Shown here: positions 1 to 8,018 of the stretch, in pieces | How the letters are laid out: each line of letters starts with the position of its first letter | How positions within the stretch are numbered: the first letter of the stretch is position 1 | Origin: an uncultured Collinsella sp. | GTDB lineage: Bacteria; Actinomycetota; Coriobacteriia; Coriobacteriales; Coriobacteriaceae | Assembly (NCBI GenBank): GCA_900541055.1 | Contig: UQHZ01000002.1 | Location: 62,001-126,000 of the forward strand | DNA: 64,000 nucleotides | Reading direction: 5' to 3' | Position numbers and translations under genes: made by a program | Notes under the pieces: model-generated | What the model saw: only the letters and a program-made list of their open reading frames with translations | The model's database searches: none | Told to the model about the DNA's origin: nothing

Positions 1-134
1 TGCTCGGCTTCGGTATCGGTCGAGATATTGCGCTCGGGAATGGTCACGCCGTTATCGGCTAAAAAGCGCTTGACCTTTATGCAATACGGGCAGCCGGTCA
101 TAACGTAGAGCACGAGCTCGTGATCAGTAGTCAT
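1..134 (-). CDS. Glutaredoxin-like protein (3' end outside window)
   Basis: The reverse strand from 134 encodes MTTDHELVLYVMTGCPYC followed by IKVKRFLADNGV, and runs off the window edge. The CPYC dithiol motif about 15 residues in, after a short beta strand, is the glutaredoxin active site. Members reduce disulfides or glutathione mixed disulfides in the cytoplasm. A GGAG-type ribosome site precedes the ATG. Only about 44 residues are visible, so the exact subfamily (NrdH, GrxC or a glutaredoxin-domain protein) cannot be decided. Confidence 0.8.
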   Translation of the reverse strand, partial: MTTDHELVLYVMTGCPYCIKVKRFLADNGVTIPERNISTDTEAE

Positions 135-185
135 AGGTCTCCAATCGGTTGCGGTTTTGATTGAAATACCCAAAGCCGCCGCGGT

Positions 186-1013
186 CTATGCGCGCGTCAA
201 CGACGACTCGATGGCTTGGACCAGAAACGCCGTGGCTCCGGTGCCGCAGGGCTTGTCGTAGTAGTCAACAAAGCGCTGGTCGGCAAGATAACCATTGGCG
301 AGGCCCAGGTACGCCTCGTCTTGGGGCTCGCATCCCCAGTTGAGAGCAATCCAGCGACGATGCATCGCGACAAGCTTGTGAGCCTCGCTTCCATTCGCAT
401 CGCCATCGCCCATGGCAATCGAGAGTTGGCCCAGAATAGCGCGTTCAAGTTCCTTCATGTCGTTCCATGTCTGAGGGTCCATGTCCAGCAGCGCTTCATT
501 TGCTGCATCAATAGCCTCATCGCCATAGCGCGCCCGCGCTTCGGCACCGTAGCGCTCCTCGTTTTCCTGCACGGTGCGCCAGCGCTCCAGTTGCGGCAGG
601 ACGGCGCCCATGAGCGAGATGGCTTCGTCGAGCGACATACCGGTGTTTTGTGCCAGGCGCGGGGCACAATCCTCGATCATTGCCTCCATGGTGGTGTCGT
701 AGGTGTACTTGCCGTGGTCGTAGCACCACTTGCAGTAATGGTCGGTCGTGGCGCCTGTGGCATCGGTGCCGCAGTCGTCGGGCGTGAGTATCATGCCGCA
801 GCTCTGGCAATAATGCTCGGGCATTTCGAGCAGGTGGGACAGTGGCTCGCCGGTTACGGCGGCAATGAGCTTCATCATGTCGATGCCCGGGGTGACCTCG
901 CCGCGTTCCCAACGGCTGACGGCTTGGCGTGTGACGAAGAGCTTGGCGGCGAGCTGCTCTTGGGTAAGGTGATGGGCGCGACGGATGGCAATGAGCTTTT
1001 CTGCAAAGGCCAT
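186..1013 (-). CDS. XRE-family regulator with zinc ribbon and TipAS-like domain
   Basis: 275 aa in three parts. Residues 1-60 form an XRE helix-turn-helix (QAVSRWERG recognition helix). Residues 67-100 hold a cysteine-rich putative zinc ribbon (HYCQSCGM and CKWCYDHG). Residues about 135-270 resemble the TipAS antibiotic-recognition domain, with the RYGDEA, NWGCEP and DQRFVDYYD blocks. In TipA the TipAS domain binds thiopeptides and sits behind a MerR DNA-binding head; here the head is XRE. A ligand-responsive regulator is inferred. The ATG is preceded by AAAGGAG. No obvious efflux partner is adjacent; trmO diverges upstream. Domain calls are by eye. Confidence 0.75.
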   Translation of the reverse strand: MAFAEKLIAIRRAHHLTQEQLAAKLFVTRQAVSRWERGEVTPGIDMMKLIAAVTGEPLSHLLEMPEHYCQSCGMILTPDDCGTDATGATTDHYCKWCYDHGKYTYDTTMEAMIEDCAPRLAQNTGMSLDEAISLMGAVLPQLERWRTVQENEERYGAEARARYGDEAIDAANEALLDMDPQTWNDMKELERAILGQLSIAMGDGDANGSEAHKLVAMHRRWIALNWGCEPQDEAYLGLANGYLADQRFVDYYDKPCGTGATAFLVQAIESSLTRA

Positions 1014-1141
1014 AACGGCTCCTTTCTGCTGGTTGATGGCTTAATCATACGCGGCGGCAGGCGCCCTTCCAAGCAACCGTTGGTTGCACGACGGGGGACC
1101 GCGGCGAAGAATTGCGCACAACGCCCCACGCCTCCATGCCG

Positions 1142-1155
1142 TACAATGACCGGCA
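1142..1155 (+). promoter_or_regulatory. -10 element TACAAT directly before trmO start
   Basis: TACAAT lies at 1142-1147 and the likely ATG at 1155, only 7 bases after the hexamer. A transcript from this promoter would begin at or next to the start codon, so the mRNA would be leaderless. The earlier in-frame ATG at 1146 overlaps the -10 element and could not be transcribed from it. No Shine-Dalgarno sequence is present. Confidence 0.5.
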
Positions 1156-1892
1156 TGGAACCTATCGCATACATACATACCGACCTGCCGCAATTGTTCG
1201 GCATTCCGCGCAACAGCTTTTTGGCGCCTCATCTGCAGGGACGTATCGTTTTTGAGCCGGAATTTGCCTCCAACGCAGCGGTTGAGGGTCTGGACTCCTT
1301 CTCTCACCTATGGCTGCTGTGGCGTTTTGAAAACGGCACACCCGGCGGCACGGCTAAGGACATAGCCGCCGATGCCAAGATGCGGGACAGGTCCGGAACC
1401 AACGCAAAATGGTCGAAAACCGTGCGCCCGCCGCGTCTGGGCGGAGCCGAGCGCGTGGGCGTCTTTGCCACGCGCAGTCCGTTTCGCCCTAATCCCATCG
1501 GGCTTACCTGCGTCAAGCTCGATCGTGTCGAGCCCACCGACGATGGCCCCATCATCCATGTGCTGGGGGCCGATCTGCGCGACGGCACGCCCATCTACGA
1601 TATCAAGCCCTACATTCCGTTTGCGGATTGCCACCCGGATGCGACCGACGGCTGGATTGAGGATGCTCCGTGGCAAGAGCTCGACGTCGAGTTCCCGCAA
1701 GCGCTGCAGGATATGGTCCCGCCCGCAAAGCTCCCCGGCTTGGTCGAGGTCCTTCGCCAAGATCCGCGCCGCGCGGGCAGCAAACACGAGCCAAACCGCG
1801 TCTATCACCTGGCCTTCGCCGGGCTCGACATATCGTTTACGGTCGATGAAACCCAGCTAGCCGTAGTTGCCATCAACGACGCGCAAGACTAA
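1155..1892 (+). CDS. trmO: tRNA m6t6A37 methyltransferase TrmO
   Basis: 245 aa from the chosen ATG. The protein has the TrmO/YaeB hallmark ATRSPFRPNPIGL in the middle, the HLWLLWRF segment, and KPYIPFADCHPDA. The family uses SAM to add a methyl group to N6-threonylcarbamoyladenosine at position 37 of certain tRNAs. The open frame extends far upstream, antisense to the XRE gene, but the family begins near MEPIAYIHTDLPQ, which fixes the start at 1155. It is divergent from the XRE regulator and reads away from it. Confidence 0.9.
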   Translation: MEPIAYIHTDLPQLFGIPRNSFLAPHLQGRIVFEPEFASNAAVEGLDSFSHLWLLWRFENGTPGGTAKDIAADAKMRDRSGTNAKWSKTVRPPRLGGAERVGVFATRSPFRPNPIGLTCVKLDRVEPTDDGPIIHVLGADLRDGTPIYDIKPYIPFADCHPDATDGWIEDAPWQELDVEFPQALQDMVPPAKLPGLVEVLRQDPRRAGSKHEPNRVYHLAFAGLDISFTVDETQLAVVAINDAQD

Positions 1893-2003
1893 CCAGCCAT
1901 TCGTCCGCACCCGTCAAATTAAGCGCCAAACCCCGCGCCAAAATCGCCCGTGCTGGTGGACAATAACGCCTACCAAAACAATCACTTTGCACGGGGGCTC
2001 AGC

Positions 2004-3218
2004 ATGAAATACGACTTTAGCTCGCTTATCGACCGCCACGGTATGGACTCCATAGCCGTTGACTCCTGGGGTGAGATCCCCGGTATGGCTCCGAACGCAC
2101 CCGACGAGGGCTTCGACCGCATTCCCATGTGGGTGGCCGACATGAATTTTGCCACGGTGCCCACGGTCCAGGAACACATCATTCAGCGTGCCCAGCACCC
2201 CATGTTTGGCTATTTCAATCAGCGTCCCGAGTACTTCGACCGCATCATCGAATGGCAGAGCCGCCGCAATGGCGTCGAGGGTCTGCGCCCTGAACATATC
2301 GGCTACGAAAACGGCGTGCTGGGCGGTGTCGTGTCGACGCTACGCGCGTATGTCCAGCCAGGTGATGCGGTGCTAGTCCACAGCCCTACCTACATCGGCT
2401 TTACCAAGTCCATCGAGGCCGCGGGCTATCGTATTGTCCACAGCCCGCTTAAGCTCGACGACCAGGGCGTGTGGCGCATGGACTTTGAGGACATGGAGCG
2501 CAAGCTCGCCCAAAACTACATCCATGCTGCGGTGTTCTGCTCGCCGCACAATCCCTGCGGCCGCGTATGGGAGCGCGACGAGATCGAGCGCGCCATGGAC
2601 ATCTATCGCCAGCACGATTGCGTGGTGATCTCGGACGAGATTTGGTCCGATATCATCCTGCCGGGACACAAGCACATCCCGACGCAGTCGGTGAGCGAGG
2701 ATGCTCGCATGCGCACGGTTGCCCTCTACGCGCCCAGCAAGACGTTCAACCTGGCGGGCCTGGTCGGCAGCTACCACATCATCTACAACGAGACGCTGCG
2801 CGACCGCGTGTGCGCCGTGTCCAACAAGACCCACTACAACGAGATGAACGTCCTCTCCATGCATGCGCTTATCGGTGCCTACCAGCCGCAGGGCTATGAG
2901 TGGGTTGATGAGCTCAACCAGGTGCTTGCCGGCAATATCGAGTACTTCTGCACGTATGCAGAAAAGCACTGGAAGGGCGTCGCGTTTTCGCGTCCGCAGG
3001 GCACGTACATGGTGTTTCTGGACTGCACCGAGTGGTGCCGCGAGCATGGCCGCGATATTCAGTGGTTGCTCGACGAGGGGGCGCGCGTGGGCGTGGGGTA
3101 TCAGGACGGCCGCCCGTTCCACGGGCTCTGCCACATTCGCGTGAATCTGGCGCTGCCGCTTTCGCGCGTGAGGGAAGCGTGCGACCGCCTGGACCGCTAC
3201 GTTTTTAATGCACGGTAA
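2004..3218 (+). CDS. MalY/PatB-family PLP-dependent cystathionine beta-lyase / aminotransferase
   Basis: 404 aa fold-type I PLP enzyme. The PLP lysine sits in APSKTFNLAGL at about residue 246; upstream are SPHNPCGRVW and the DEIWSD aspartate block. N-terminal residues (WVADMNF, HPMFGYF) match the MalY/PatB group, which cleaves C-S bonds of cystathionine or cysteine conjugates in the cytoplasm. MKYDFSSLIDRHGMDS at 2004 is the family N-terminus; an open frame starting at 1950 is not used. A GACAAT-like -10 lies at about 1958. Substrate cannot be told from sequence. A long hairpin follows the stop. Confidence 0.85.
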   Translation: MKYDFSSLIDRHGMDSIAVDSWGEIPGMAPNAPDEGFDRIPMWVADMNFATVPTVQEHIIQRAQHPMFGYFNQRPEYFDRIIEWQSRRNGVEGLRPEHIGYENGVLGGVVSTLRAYVQPGDAVLVHSPTYIGFTKSIEAAGYRIVHSPLKLDDQGVWRMDFEDMERKLAQNYIHAAVFCSPHNPCGRVWERDEIERAMDIYRQHDCVVISDEIWSDIILPGHKHIPTQSVSEDARMRTVALYAPSKTFNLAGLVGSYHIIYNETLRDRVCAVSNKTHYNEMNVLSMHALIGAYQPQGYEWVDELNQVLAGNIEYFCTYAEKHWKGVAFSRPQGTYMVFLDCTEWCREHGRDIQWLLDEGARVGVGYQDGRPFHGLCHIRVNLALPLSRVREACDRLDRYVFNAR

Positions 3219-3228
3219 GCGTGCGCTG

Positions 3229-3270
3229 CATGTGGGGCCTTCTGCCAAGTTGGCTAGAAGGCCCCACATG
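3229..3270. terminator. Long hairpin between convergent genes
   Basis: A perfect 15-bp stem (3229-3243 with 3256-3270) whose loop contains a second short stem (GCCAA/TTGGC). It lies between the stops of two convergent genes and is symmetrical, so it could end transcription from both sides. There is no clear T-run, which weakens the intrinsic-terminator call. Confidence 0.6.
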
Positions 3271-3312
3271 GTAAAGCATCTGTAGCAATTGGGCGCAGAC
3301 CTGCTGAGAGGC

Positions 3313-3792
3313 TTACTTTTCTTGAATCTGCTTACCGCAAAGATGCTCAATCGAAATCTCGTAGAGCTGGACGCCCTTGATGTCTTTGGCGATTTCCTCT
3401 TCGACTTCTTCGGCAGAAGGGTAGTACTTAAGGGCGAGCTGGCGGACTTTGTCCTCGATAAACGCGGGGGTGTCATTCGCCAGGCGACAACGGCCAAAGA
3501 CGACGGTGCTCATAACGTAGGGGGCCCAGTCGCCGTCCTGGTACCACTCGTTGCCGTATACGGTAAAGCAGACCTTGTCATCGCGCTTGAGTGCGTCGAC
3601 CTTGTGGCCGGCTTTGGCGCCATGGAAATAGATCTTGTCGTGCTCGGCGTCAAAGAAGTAGTTGACGGGAATGGCGTACGGGTAGCCATCGTCGCCGTTG
3701 ACGGCAAAGACGCCGCGCTTGCAGGTGGCGAGCAGTTTGCGCGCTTCATCGTCGGTGATAGCGCGTTTCTTTCGACGTAAGGGCCTAAACAT
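3313..3792 (-). CDS. Pyridoxamine 5'-phosphate oxidase-like flavin-binding protein
   Basis: 159 aa from the ATG at 3792 (MFRPLRRKKRAIT), preceded by AGAAAGGAAG. The body has the split-barrel pattern of small PNPOx-like proteins: GVFAVNGDDGYPYAIPVNYFF, then KIYFHGAKAGHKVDAL, then VCFTVYGNEW. Members bind FMN or F420 and often reduce small electrophiles; several Gram-positive relatives are annotated as NimA-like. The natural substrate is unknown. It is convergent with the PatB-type gene and immediately downstream of the hybrid kinase, but 40 bases separate them and no coupling is evident. Confidence 0.7.
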   Translation of the reverse strand: MFRPLRRKKRAITDDEARKLLATCKRGVFAVNGDDGYPYAIPVNYFFDAEHDKIYFHGAKAGHKVDALKRDDKVCFTVYGNEWYQDGDWAPYVMSTVVFGRCRLANDTPAFIEDKVRQLALKYYPSAEEVEEEIAKDIKGVQLYEISIEHLCGKQIQEK

Positions 3793-3834
3793 CGTTGGCT
3801 TCCTTTCTGGTCGTGCGTAGTGGTTGAGCAAAAA

Positions 3835-6639
3835 CTATAGCGAAACGGATTCGTTTTTCTTGATGCGGGCGAGTATGTTTTTGAGCTTGTTAAAGTCGAG
3901 CGGTTTGGACAGATGGGCGTTCATGCCGGCATCGTGTGCCGCCTTGGCGTCCTCGGCAAAGGCGTTGGCGGTGAGCGCGATGATGGGGATATCGGCTGCA
4001 TCGACCTTCTCGCTCAGACGAATCGCGCGGGTTGCCTCATAGCCGTCCATGCCCGGCATCATGATGTCCATCAGAATCGCATCGAAGCTGCCGGCGGGAC
4101 GGCCAACGTATAGGTCGACCGCTTCGTTGCCATCGGCGGCGCGAGTTACGACAATGCCTTCGCTTTCGAGCAACGCCTGGGCAATCTCGGCATTCAATTC
4201 GTTGTCTTCGGCGAGCAGCACGTTCATGTTGGCAAGCGAGCAGTCGAGCGCCTTCTCGACCGTATCCGTCCGCGCCTGGGGGTTCTTGTCGATATCGAGC
4301 GGAATTTCCACGTAGAACGTGGTGCCCACATGGAGCTCGCTGGTGACTTCGATGGTGCCGCCCATCAGTTCAATAAGCGACTTGACGATTGGCATGCCCA
4401 TGCCGGTTCCTTGGAACTTGCTGCGCGCATCGTCACCTTCTTGGGCAAACGGCTCATAGATATGCTTTAAAAACTTGGGAGCCATGCCAATGCCGGTATC
4501 CGAAACGCTAAAGCAAAAGAGCGCGCGCCCGTTATCGAGTGGCTTGGTCTTTGAGCTAAAGGTGACGGAGCCGCTGTGCTTGTTGTACTTAATGCTGTTG
4601 TCTAACAGGTTGATCATGATCTGTCGGATATGGGTGGGACTGCCGATCATGTATGGCCCCGTGGCGTACGGCAGACTATTGTCCTGCATTGTGATGCCGT
4701 TACTGGACGCGCGGAGCTTGCACAGCACCAGTGTATCGTCACAGAGCTCTTTGAGGTTAAAAGGCGCATGCTCCAGCGTTAGCTTGCGGTCTTCGATTTT
4801 GCCCATCTCGAGGATGTCGTTGATCAGCGAGAGCAGGTGATTGGCGGCAACGCGCGCCTTGGCACGGCTCTCGCGGGCGACTTGCATGTCGCCTTCCTTC
4901 AATTCCTCGATCTCGATAAGGCCCAGGATACCGTTGAGCGGCGTACGGATGTCGTGGCTCATGCGCGTGAGGAATGCCGTCTTAGCGGCGTTGGCAGCAT
5001 CGGCTTTTTTGCGCTCGGTTCGAGCGCGCACGAGCGCCCAGATGAGCAGGACGATGCCGACCGACAACATACCGATGAGGGTAGCTGCAATGGCGGTGCG
5101 GTTGCGATAAAGGAATTGAAGCGTGTTGGATTCCTGGGCCGTGTACGACGTGGAGGAGAAATTGCTTGCGGAGAGCGATTCTCCGGCATTGATGATGCCC
5201 TTGTTGATGATTCCCAACAGCTCGGGTTTTCCGCGCGAAATCCAGCACGAGATCTCACAGGTGTCAGGGAGCTCGGTCGTCTCGCAGTCCTCGAGATCGT
5301 AACGGTCACCGATGGTTTTTACGCGTGAACTGGGAGCGACGATGCAGTGCGCCGTTTCCTTCCTGAGGGCGTCGAACGCTTCATCGTCGGATTGGTATTC
5401 GGTTACGGTCGCTGTGGGGAACAGACTTTCAAGTGCATTTTTGTTGACAAACGATGATTTGGTACAGGCGATGTTCTGAAGGTCTTTGTTCAGGTTGCTG
5501 CCGGTGTGGATGGCGGTGAGGGATATGGTCCCCAACGATATCGACTGCACAACGCCTGTTTGCTCGGCAAACCAGTAATCTCGGTATACCGGCAGCGCAA
5601 CGTCTATGCTTCCCTTTGACAGGGCCTTTGACATCATCTTGTAGCTATCAAAGGCGACGGTTTTGACCGTAATGCCAAATTTATCGTGTAGCGTCGTCGC
5701 AAGCGATGCGAGCGAGCCTTCCATTTCGCCGTCTTCGTCCTCGTTGCAGTAGGGGAGTTTGCCCGTAATGTAGCCGAGCGTGACGGTGTTGTCATTTGCT
5801 TTGAGCCAGGAACGTTCGGGGCCGTTGAGCGATGATGAGCCGCTGTTTTGGGTCGAGTAGTGAGATTTTACTTCGTCGTTATAGCGTGGGTTGACGCGGG
5901 CGATTGCCGTCATGGCAGCATTGATGTCGTCCATCAGGTCGGGGCGGCTTTTGGGAACGGCAAAGTAGTAGTCGTTCGAACCAATGTAGAACATGGGGGA
6001 GGCATTGGGCGACGAGATTGTGTCGTTCATGATGACGGCATCGACTTCGTCGTTTGCGAGCGCATCGAAAAGGTTGCCGTTACTGCTGATTTCCTTATAG
6101 GTACAGGTAATGCCCTCGTTGGCGAGCCATTGCTGGCCAACGATGGTTTGCATGACGCCGGGGTTGAAACCGATAGTGAGACCCTGGAGTGCCTGGGGGT
6201 CACCCTTGGCCAGGTCGTCGCGATCGGGCTTGGCGTAGATGTAGTAGCGTTCGGTGCCCTCGGGGTTCGACGAGAAGAGCAGTTTTTGGGCGCGTTCTTC
6301 GGAGTAGGAGATGTTTGGCATGAGGTCAATCTCGCCGGCTTCGAGCTTCTCCATAAGCTCGGTGAAGGTGCCGGAGACGTATTCGTACTGCCAGCCGGGT
6401 GTGTAGTACGAGAGGGTCTGGAGGTACTCGTAACCCCATCCCGAGAGACGCTCGCCGGGGGTGCCGTCCTGGAAGCCCTTGTTGTTGACGAGCCAACCAA
6501 CGCGGACCGTTTTGACCTGCTGATCGGTATTGGCGGCATAGGCGGGGGCGGGCATGATGGTGCTCAGTACGGCGAGCGCGGCAAGCGCGACGGCCAGGGT
6601 GCGATATATAACTGAACGAAGGACAGCGGAAGCTCTCAC
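3835..6639 (-). CDS. Hybrid sensor histidine kinase with tandem SBP sensor domains
   Basis: About 934 aa. An N-terminal signal/anchor (to about 35) is followed by two bacterial solute-binding family-3-like modules (about 45-270 and 285-510), a membrane helix near 520-545, a HisKA H-box (MSHDIRTPLNG), N-box (NLLDNSIKYN), G boxes (SDTGIGM, GTGMGMPIV), and a C-terminal receiver domain with LLAEDN, phosphoacceptor Asp in LMDIMMPGMDG, ALTAN and LSKPLD. The layout is that of BvgS/EvgS, without a visible Hpt domain. The longest frame opens with TTG at 6645; GTG at 6639 has AGGA six bases upstream and is preferred. No cognate response regulator is adjacent. The ligand is unknown, probably an amino acid-like solute. 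Confidence 0.85.
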   Translation of the reverse strand: MRASAVLRSVIYRTLAVALAALAVLSTIMPAPAYAANTDQQVKTVRVGWLVNNKGFQDGTPGERLSGWGYEYLQTLSYYTPGWQYEYVSGTFTELMEKLEAGEIDLMPNISYSEERAQKLLFSSNPEGTERYYIYAKPDRDDLAKGDPQALQGLTIGFNPGVMQTIVGQQWLANEGITCTYKEISSNGNLFDALANDEVDAVIMNDTISSPNASPMFYIGSNDYYFAVPKSRPDLMDDINAAMTAIARVNPRYNDEVKSHYSTQNSGSSSLNGPERSWLKANDNTVTLGYITGKLPYCNEDEDGEMEGSLASLATTLHDKFGITVKTVAFDSYKMMSKALSKGSIDVALPVYRDYWFAEQTGVVQSISLGTISLTAIHTGSNLNKDLQNIACTKSSFVNKNALESLFPTATVTEYQSDDEAFDALRKETAHCIVAPSSRVKTIGDRYDLEDCETTELPDTCEISCWISRGKPELLGIINKGIINAGESLSASNFSSTSYTAQESNTLQFLYRNRTAIAATLIGMLSVGIVLLIWALVRARTERKKADAANAAKTAFLTRMSHDIRTPLNGILGLIEIEELKEGDMQVARESRAKARVAANHLLSLINDILEMGKIEDRKLTLEHAPFNLKELCDDTLVLCKLRASSNGITMQDNSLPYATGPYMIGSPTHIRQIMINLLDNSIKYNKHSGSVTFSSKTKPLDNGRALFCFSVSDTGIGMAPKFLKHIYEPFAQEGDDARSKFQGTGMGMPIVKSLIELMGGTIEVTSELHVGTTFYVEIPLDIDKNPQARTDTVEKALDCSLANMNVLLAEDNELNAEIAQALLESEGIVVTRAADGNEAVDLYVGRPAGSFDAILMDIMMPGMDGYEATRAIRLSEKVDAADIPIIALTANAFAEDAKAAHDAGMNAHLSKPLDFNKLKNILARIKKNESVSL

Positions 6640-6728
6640 ATGCAATCCTAACGAATCGAGACATTACCGCATAAGGATACCAGCTCAGCCTGCCCAGCCG
6701 GCAGCTGCACCGCTAAACGGTCCCGCCC

Positions 6729-6830
6729 GGCAGTCATCGGGGACGTTCTTAAACGACTAGTCATTGGGGACGTTCTTGTTTGACTAGTCATTTAAGAACG
6801 TTCCCAATGACTAGTTCCCAATGACTAGTT
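6729..6830. repeat. 27-bp tandem units with GGGGACGTTCTT core, plus inverted copy
   Basis: Two head-to-tail 27-bp units start at 6729 and 6756, with the core GGGGACGTTCTT repeated exactly 27 bases apart. The second unit, at 6756-6777, pairs with 6794-6815 as a 22-bp near-perfect inverted repeat with one mismatch. The flank ACTAGTCATT recurs, and a further piece TCCCAATGACTAGT follows. The repeat lies between the divergent kinase and channel genes. A related cluster lies at 19062-19153. Confidence 0.8.
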
Positions 6831-6897
6831 TCGTTTGCGGGGGAGGCGTGGGACAATACCGAGCGAACGAGATTGGGCGTCTGGGAAAGGGGTCGCG

Positions 6898-7323
6898 ATG
6901 AACAGGTTGAGGACGCTTGCCGATGTGCTGCGACAGGCTGGCTTTGCGCGCATCACGGGCCTGTTTCTAATCTTTTACCTGCTGTGCTCGACTGCCGTCT
7001 GGCTGTCCGAGCCCACGTCCCTTACGTTTGGCGACGGTCTCTGGTTTAGCTTTGAGACGGTCTCGACCATCGGCTTTGGTGACATCCCTGCCGAGACACC
7101 GGTTGCCCGCGCCATTACCGTCATTCTGAGCGTCATCAGCATCTTCTACATCGCCATGCTCACGGGCGTGGCGGTGAACTACTGCAATACGCTTATCAAG
7201 CTGCGCCAAAAGGACACCATGGCGCGCTTTATGGACGATCTGGAGCATTTGGAAGAGCTCGATCGCGACCAGCTCGCCGATCTGTCGCGCCGTGTGCGCG
7301 AGTATCGTCGACGCCAGCGCTAA
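6898..7323 (+). CDS. Two-helix potassium channel subunit
   Basis: 141 aa from the ATG at 6898, with GGGAAAGGGG upstream. Two hydrophobic helices (about 16-36 and 73-97) bracket a pore helix and the selectivity filter TIGFGD at about residue 57-62. This is the Ion_trans_2/KcsA-like core, expected to form a tetramer that passes K+. The C-terminal tail from about 100 is charged and helical (DDLEHLEELDRDQLADL) and probably forms a coiled-coil tetramerisation domain; no RCK domain is present. It is followed after 36 bases by the LOG-family gene. Confidence 0.85.
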   Translation: MNRLRTLADVLRQAGFARITGLFLIFYLLCSTAVWLSEPTSLTFGDGLWFSFETVSTIGFGDIPAETPVARAITVILSVISIFYIAMLTGVAVNYCNTLIKLRQKDTMARFMDDLEHLEELDRDQLADLSRRVREYRRRQR

Positions 7324-7359
7324 GACGAACGTCGTGCGCCACAACAAGGGGGACCAAAC

Positions 7360-7893
7360 ATGAACATCACCGTCTACCTGGGCGCGAGCGTCGGCAACGA
7401 CCCGGCGTTTCTGCCCGCAGTGCAGGAGCTGGGCAATTGGATTGGCGCCAACGGACACGCGCTCGTATACGGCGGGTCCAAATCGGGACTGATGGGCGCG
7501 CTCGCCGATAGCGTACTCGAGGCAGGCGGACATGTGACGGGTGTGGAGCCGAGCTTTTTTATCGAGGCAGAGTTTCAACACGACGGAATCGACGACCTTA
7601 TCGTGACGAGCGACATGGCCGAGCGCAAAGCCAAGATGATCGAGCTCGGCGATGCGTTCATCGCATTTCCGGGCGGCACGGGCACGCTCGAGGAGATTGC
7701 CGAGGTTATGTCCGCGGTGTCGTTGGGGCACCTGAGCTCTCCGTGCATCCTGTATAACCTGGACGGTTACTACAACGACCTCAAGGCGCTGCTCGGGCAC
7801 ATGATTGATAAAGGGCTTTCGAGCCCGAGGCGCCAGCACGGCATCTACTTTGCCGACGATTTGCGCGAGATTGCCTCGATTATCAACGGATAA
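7360..7893 (+). CDS. LOG-family Rossmann protein (nucleoside 5'-monophosphate phosphoribohydrolase)
   Basis: 177 aa with the family signature: GGSKSGLMGALADSVL near residue 39 and PGGTGTLEEI near 105. LOG proteins hydrolyse cytokinin-type or canonical nucleotides to base plus ribose 5-phosphate; Asp/Glu and Arg residues of the second motif are catalytic. The ATG at 7360 follows AAGGGGGACC. It is the second gene after the K+ channel, and co-transcription is plausible. In bacteria the physiological substrate is often unknown. Confidence 0.85.
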   Translation: MNITVYLGASVGNDPAFLPAVQELGNWIGANGHALVYGGSKSGLMGALADSVLEAGGHVTGVEPSFFIEAEFQHDGIDDLIVTSDMAERKAKMIELGDAFIAFPGGTGTLEEIAEVMSAVSLGHLSSPCILYNLDGYYNDLKALLGHMIDKGLSSPRRQHGIYFADDLREIASIING

Positions 7894-7973
7894 GTCTTGA
7901 GCCTGCCCCACTATGGCTCCCAATGGTGCCGTTTGCGGCGCAGGTGGTTGGCTCGTTCGGGCAACGCTCGCTC

Positions 7974-7979
7974 TACAAT
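7974..7979 (+). promoter_or_regulatory. -10 element TACAAT upstream of ClC gene
   Basis: TACAAT is 40 bases before the ATG of the chloride channel gene, leaving room for a short leader that contains GGGAGG. The same hexamer form recurs before trmO, prfC, the HAD gene and uraA in this window. No good -35 hexamer is obvious. Confidence 0.45.
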
Positions 7980-8018
7980 AAAACGTATCTATGTCGACTT
8001 TGACCGCGGGAGGACCCG

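Noticed and set aside
216..1154. Long open frame antisense to the XRE gene, continuous with trmO
   Set aside because: Only the part after 1155 matches TrmO; the upstream part is antisense to a well-supported gene and has no ribosome site.
6729..6830. Tandem units as a CRISPR array
   Set aside because: Units are head to tail without regular unique spacers, and no cas genes are nearby.
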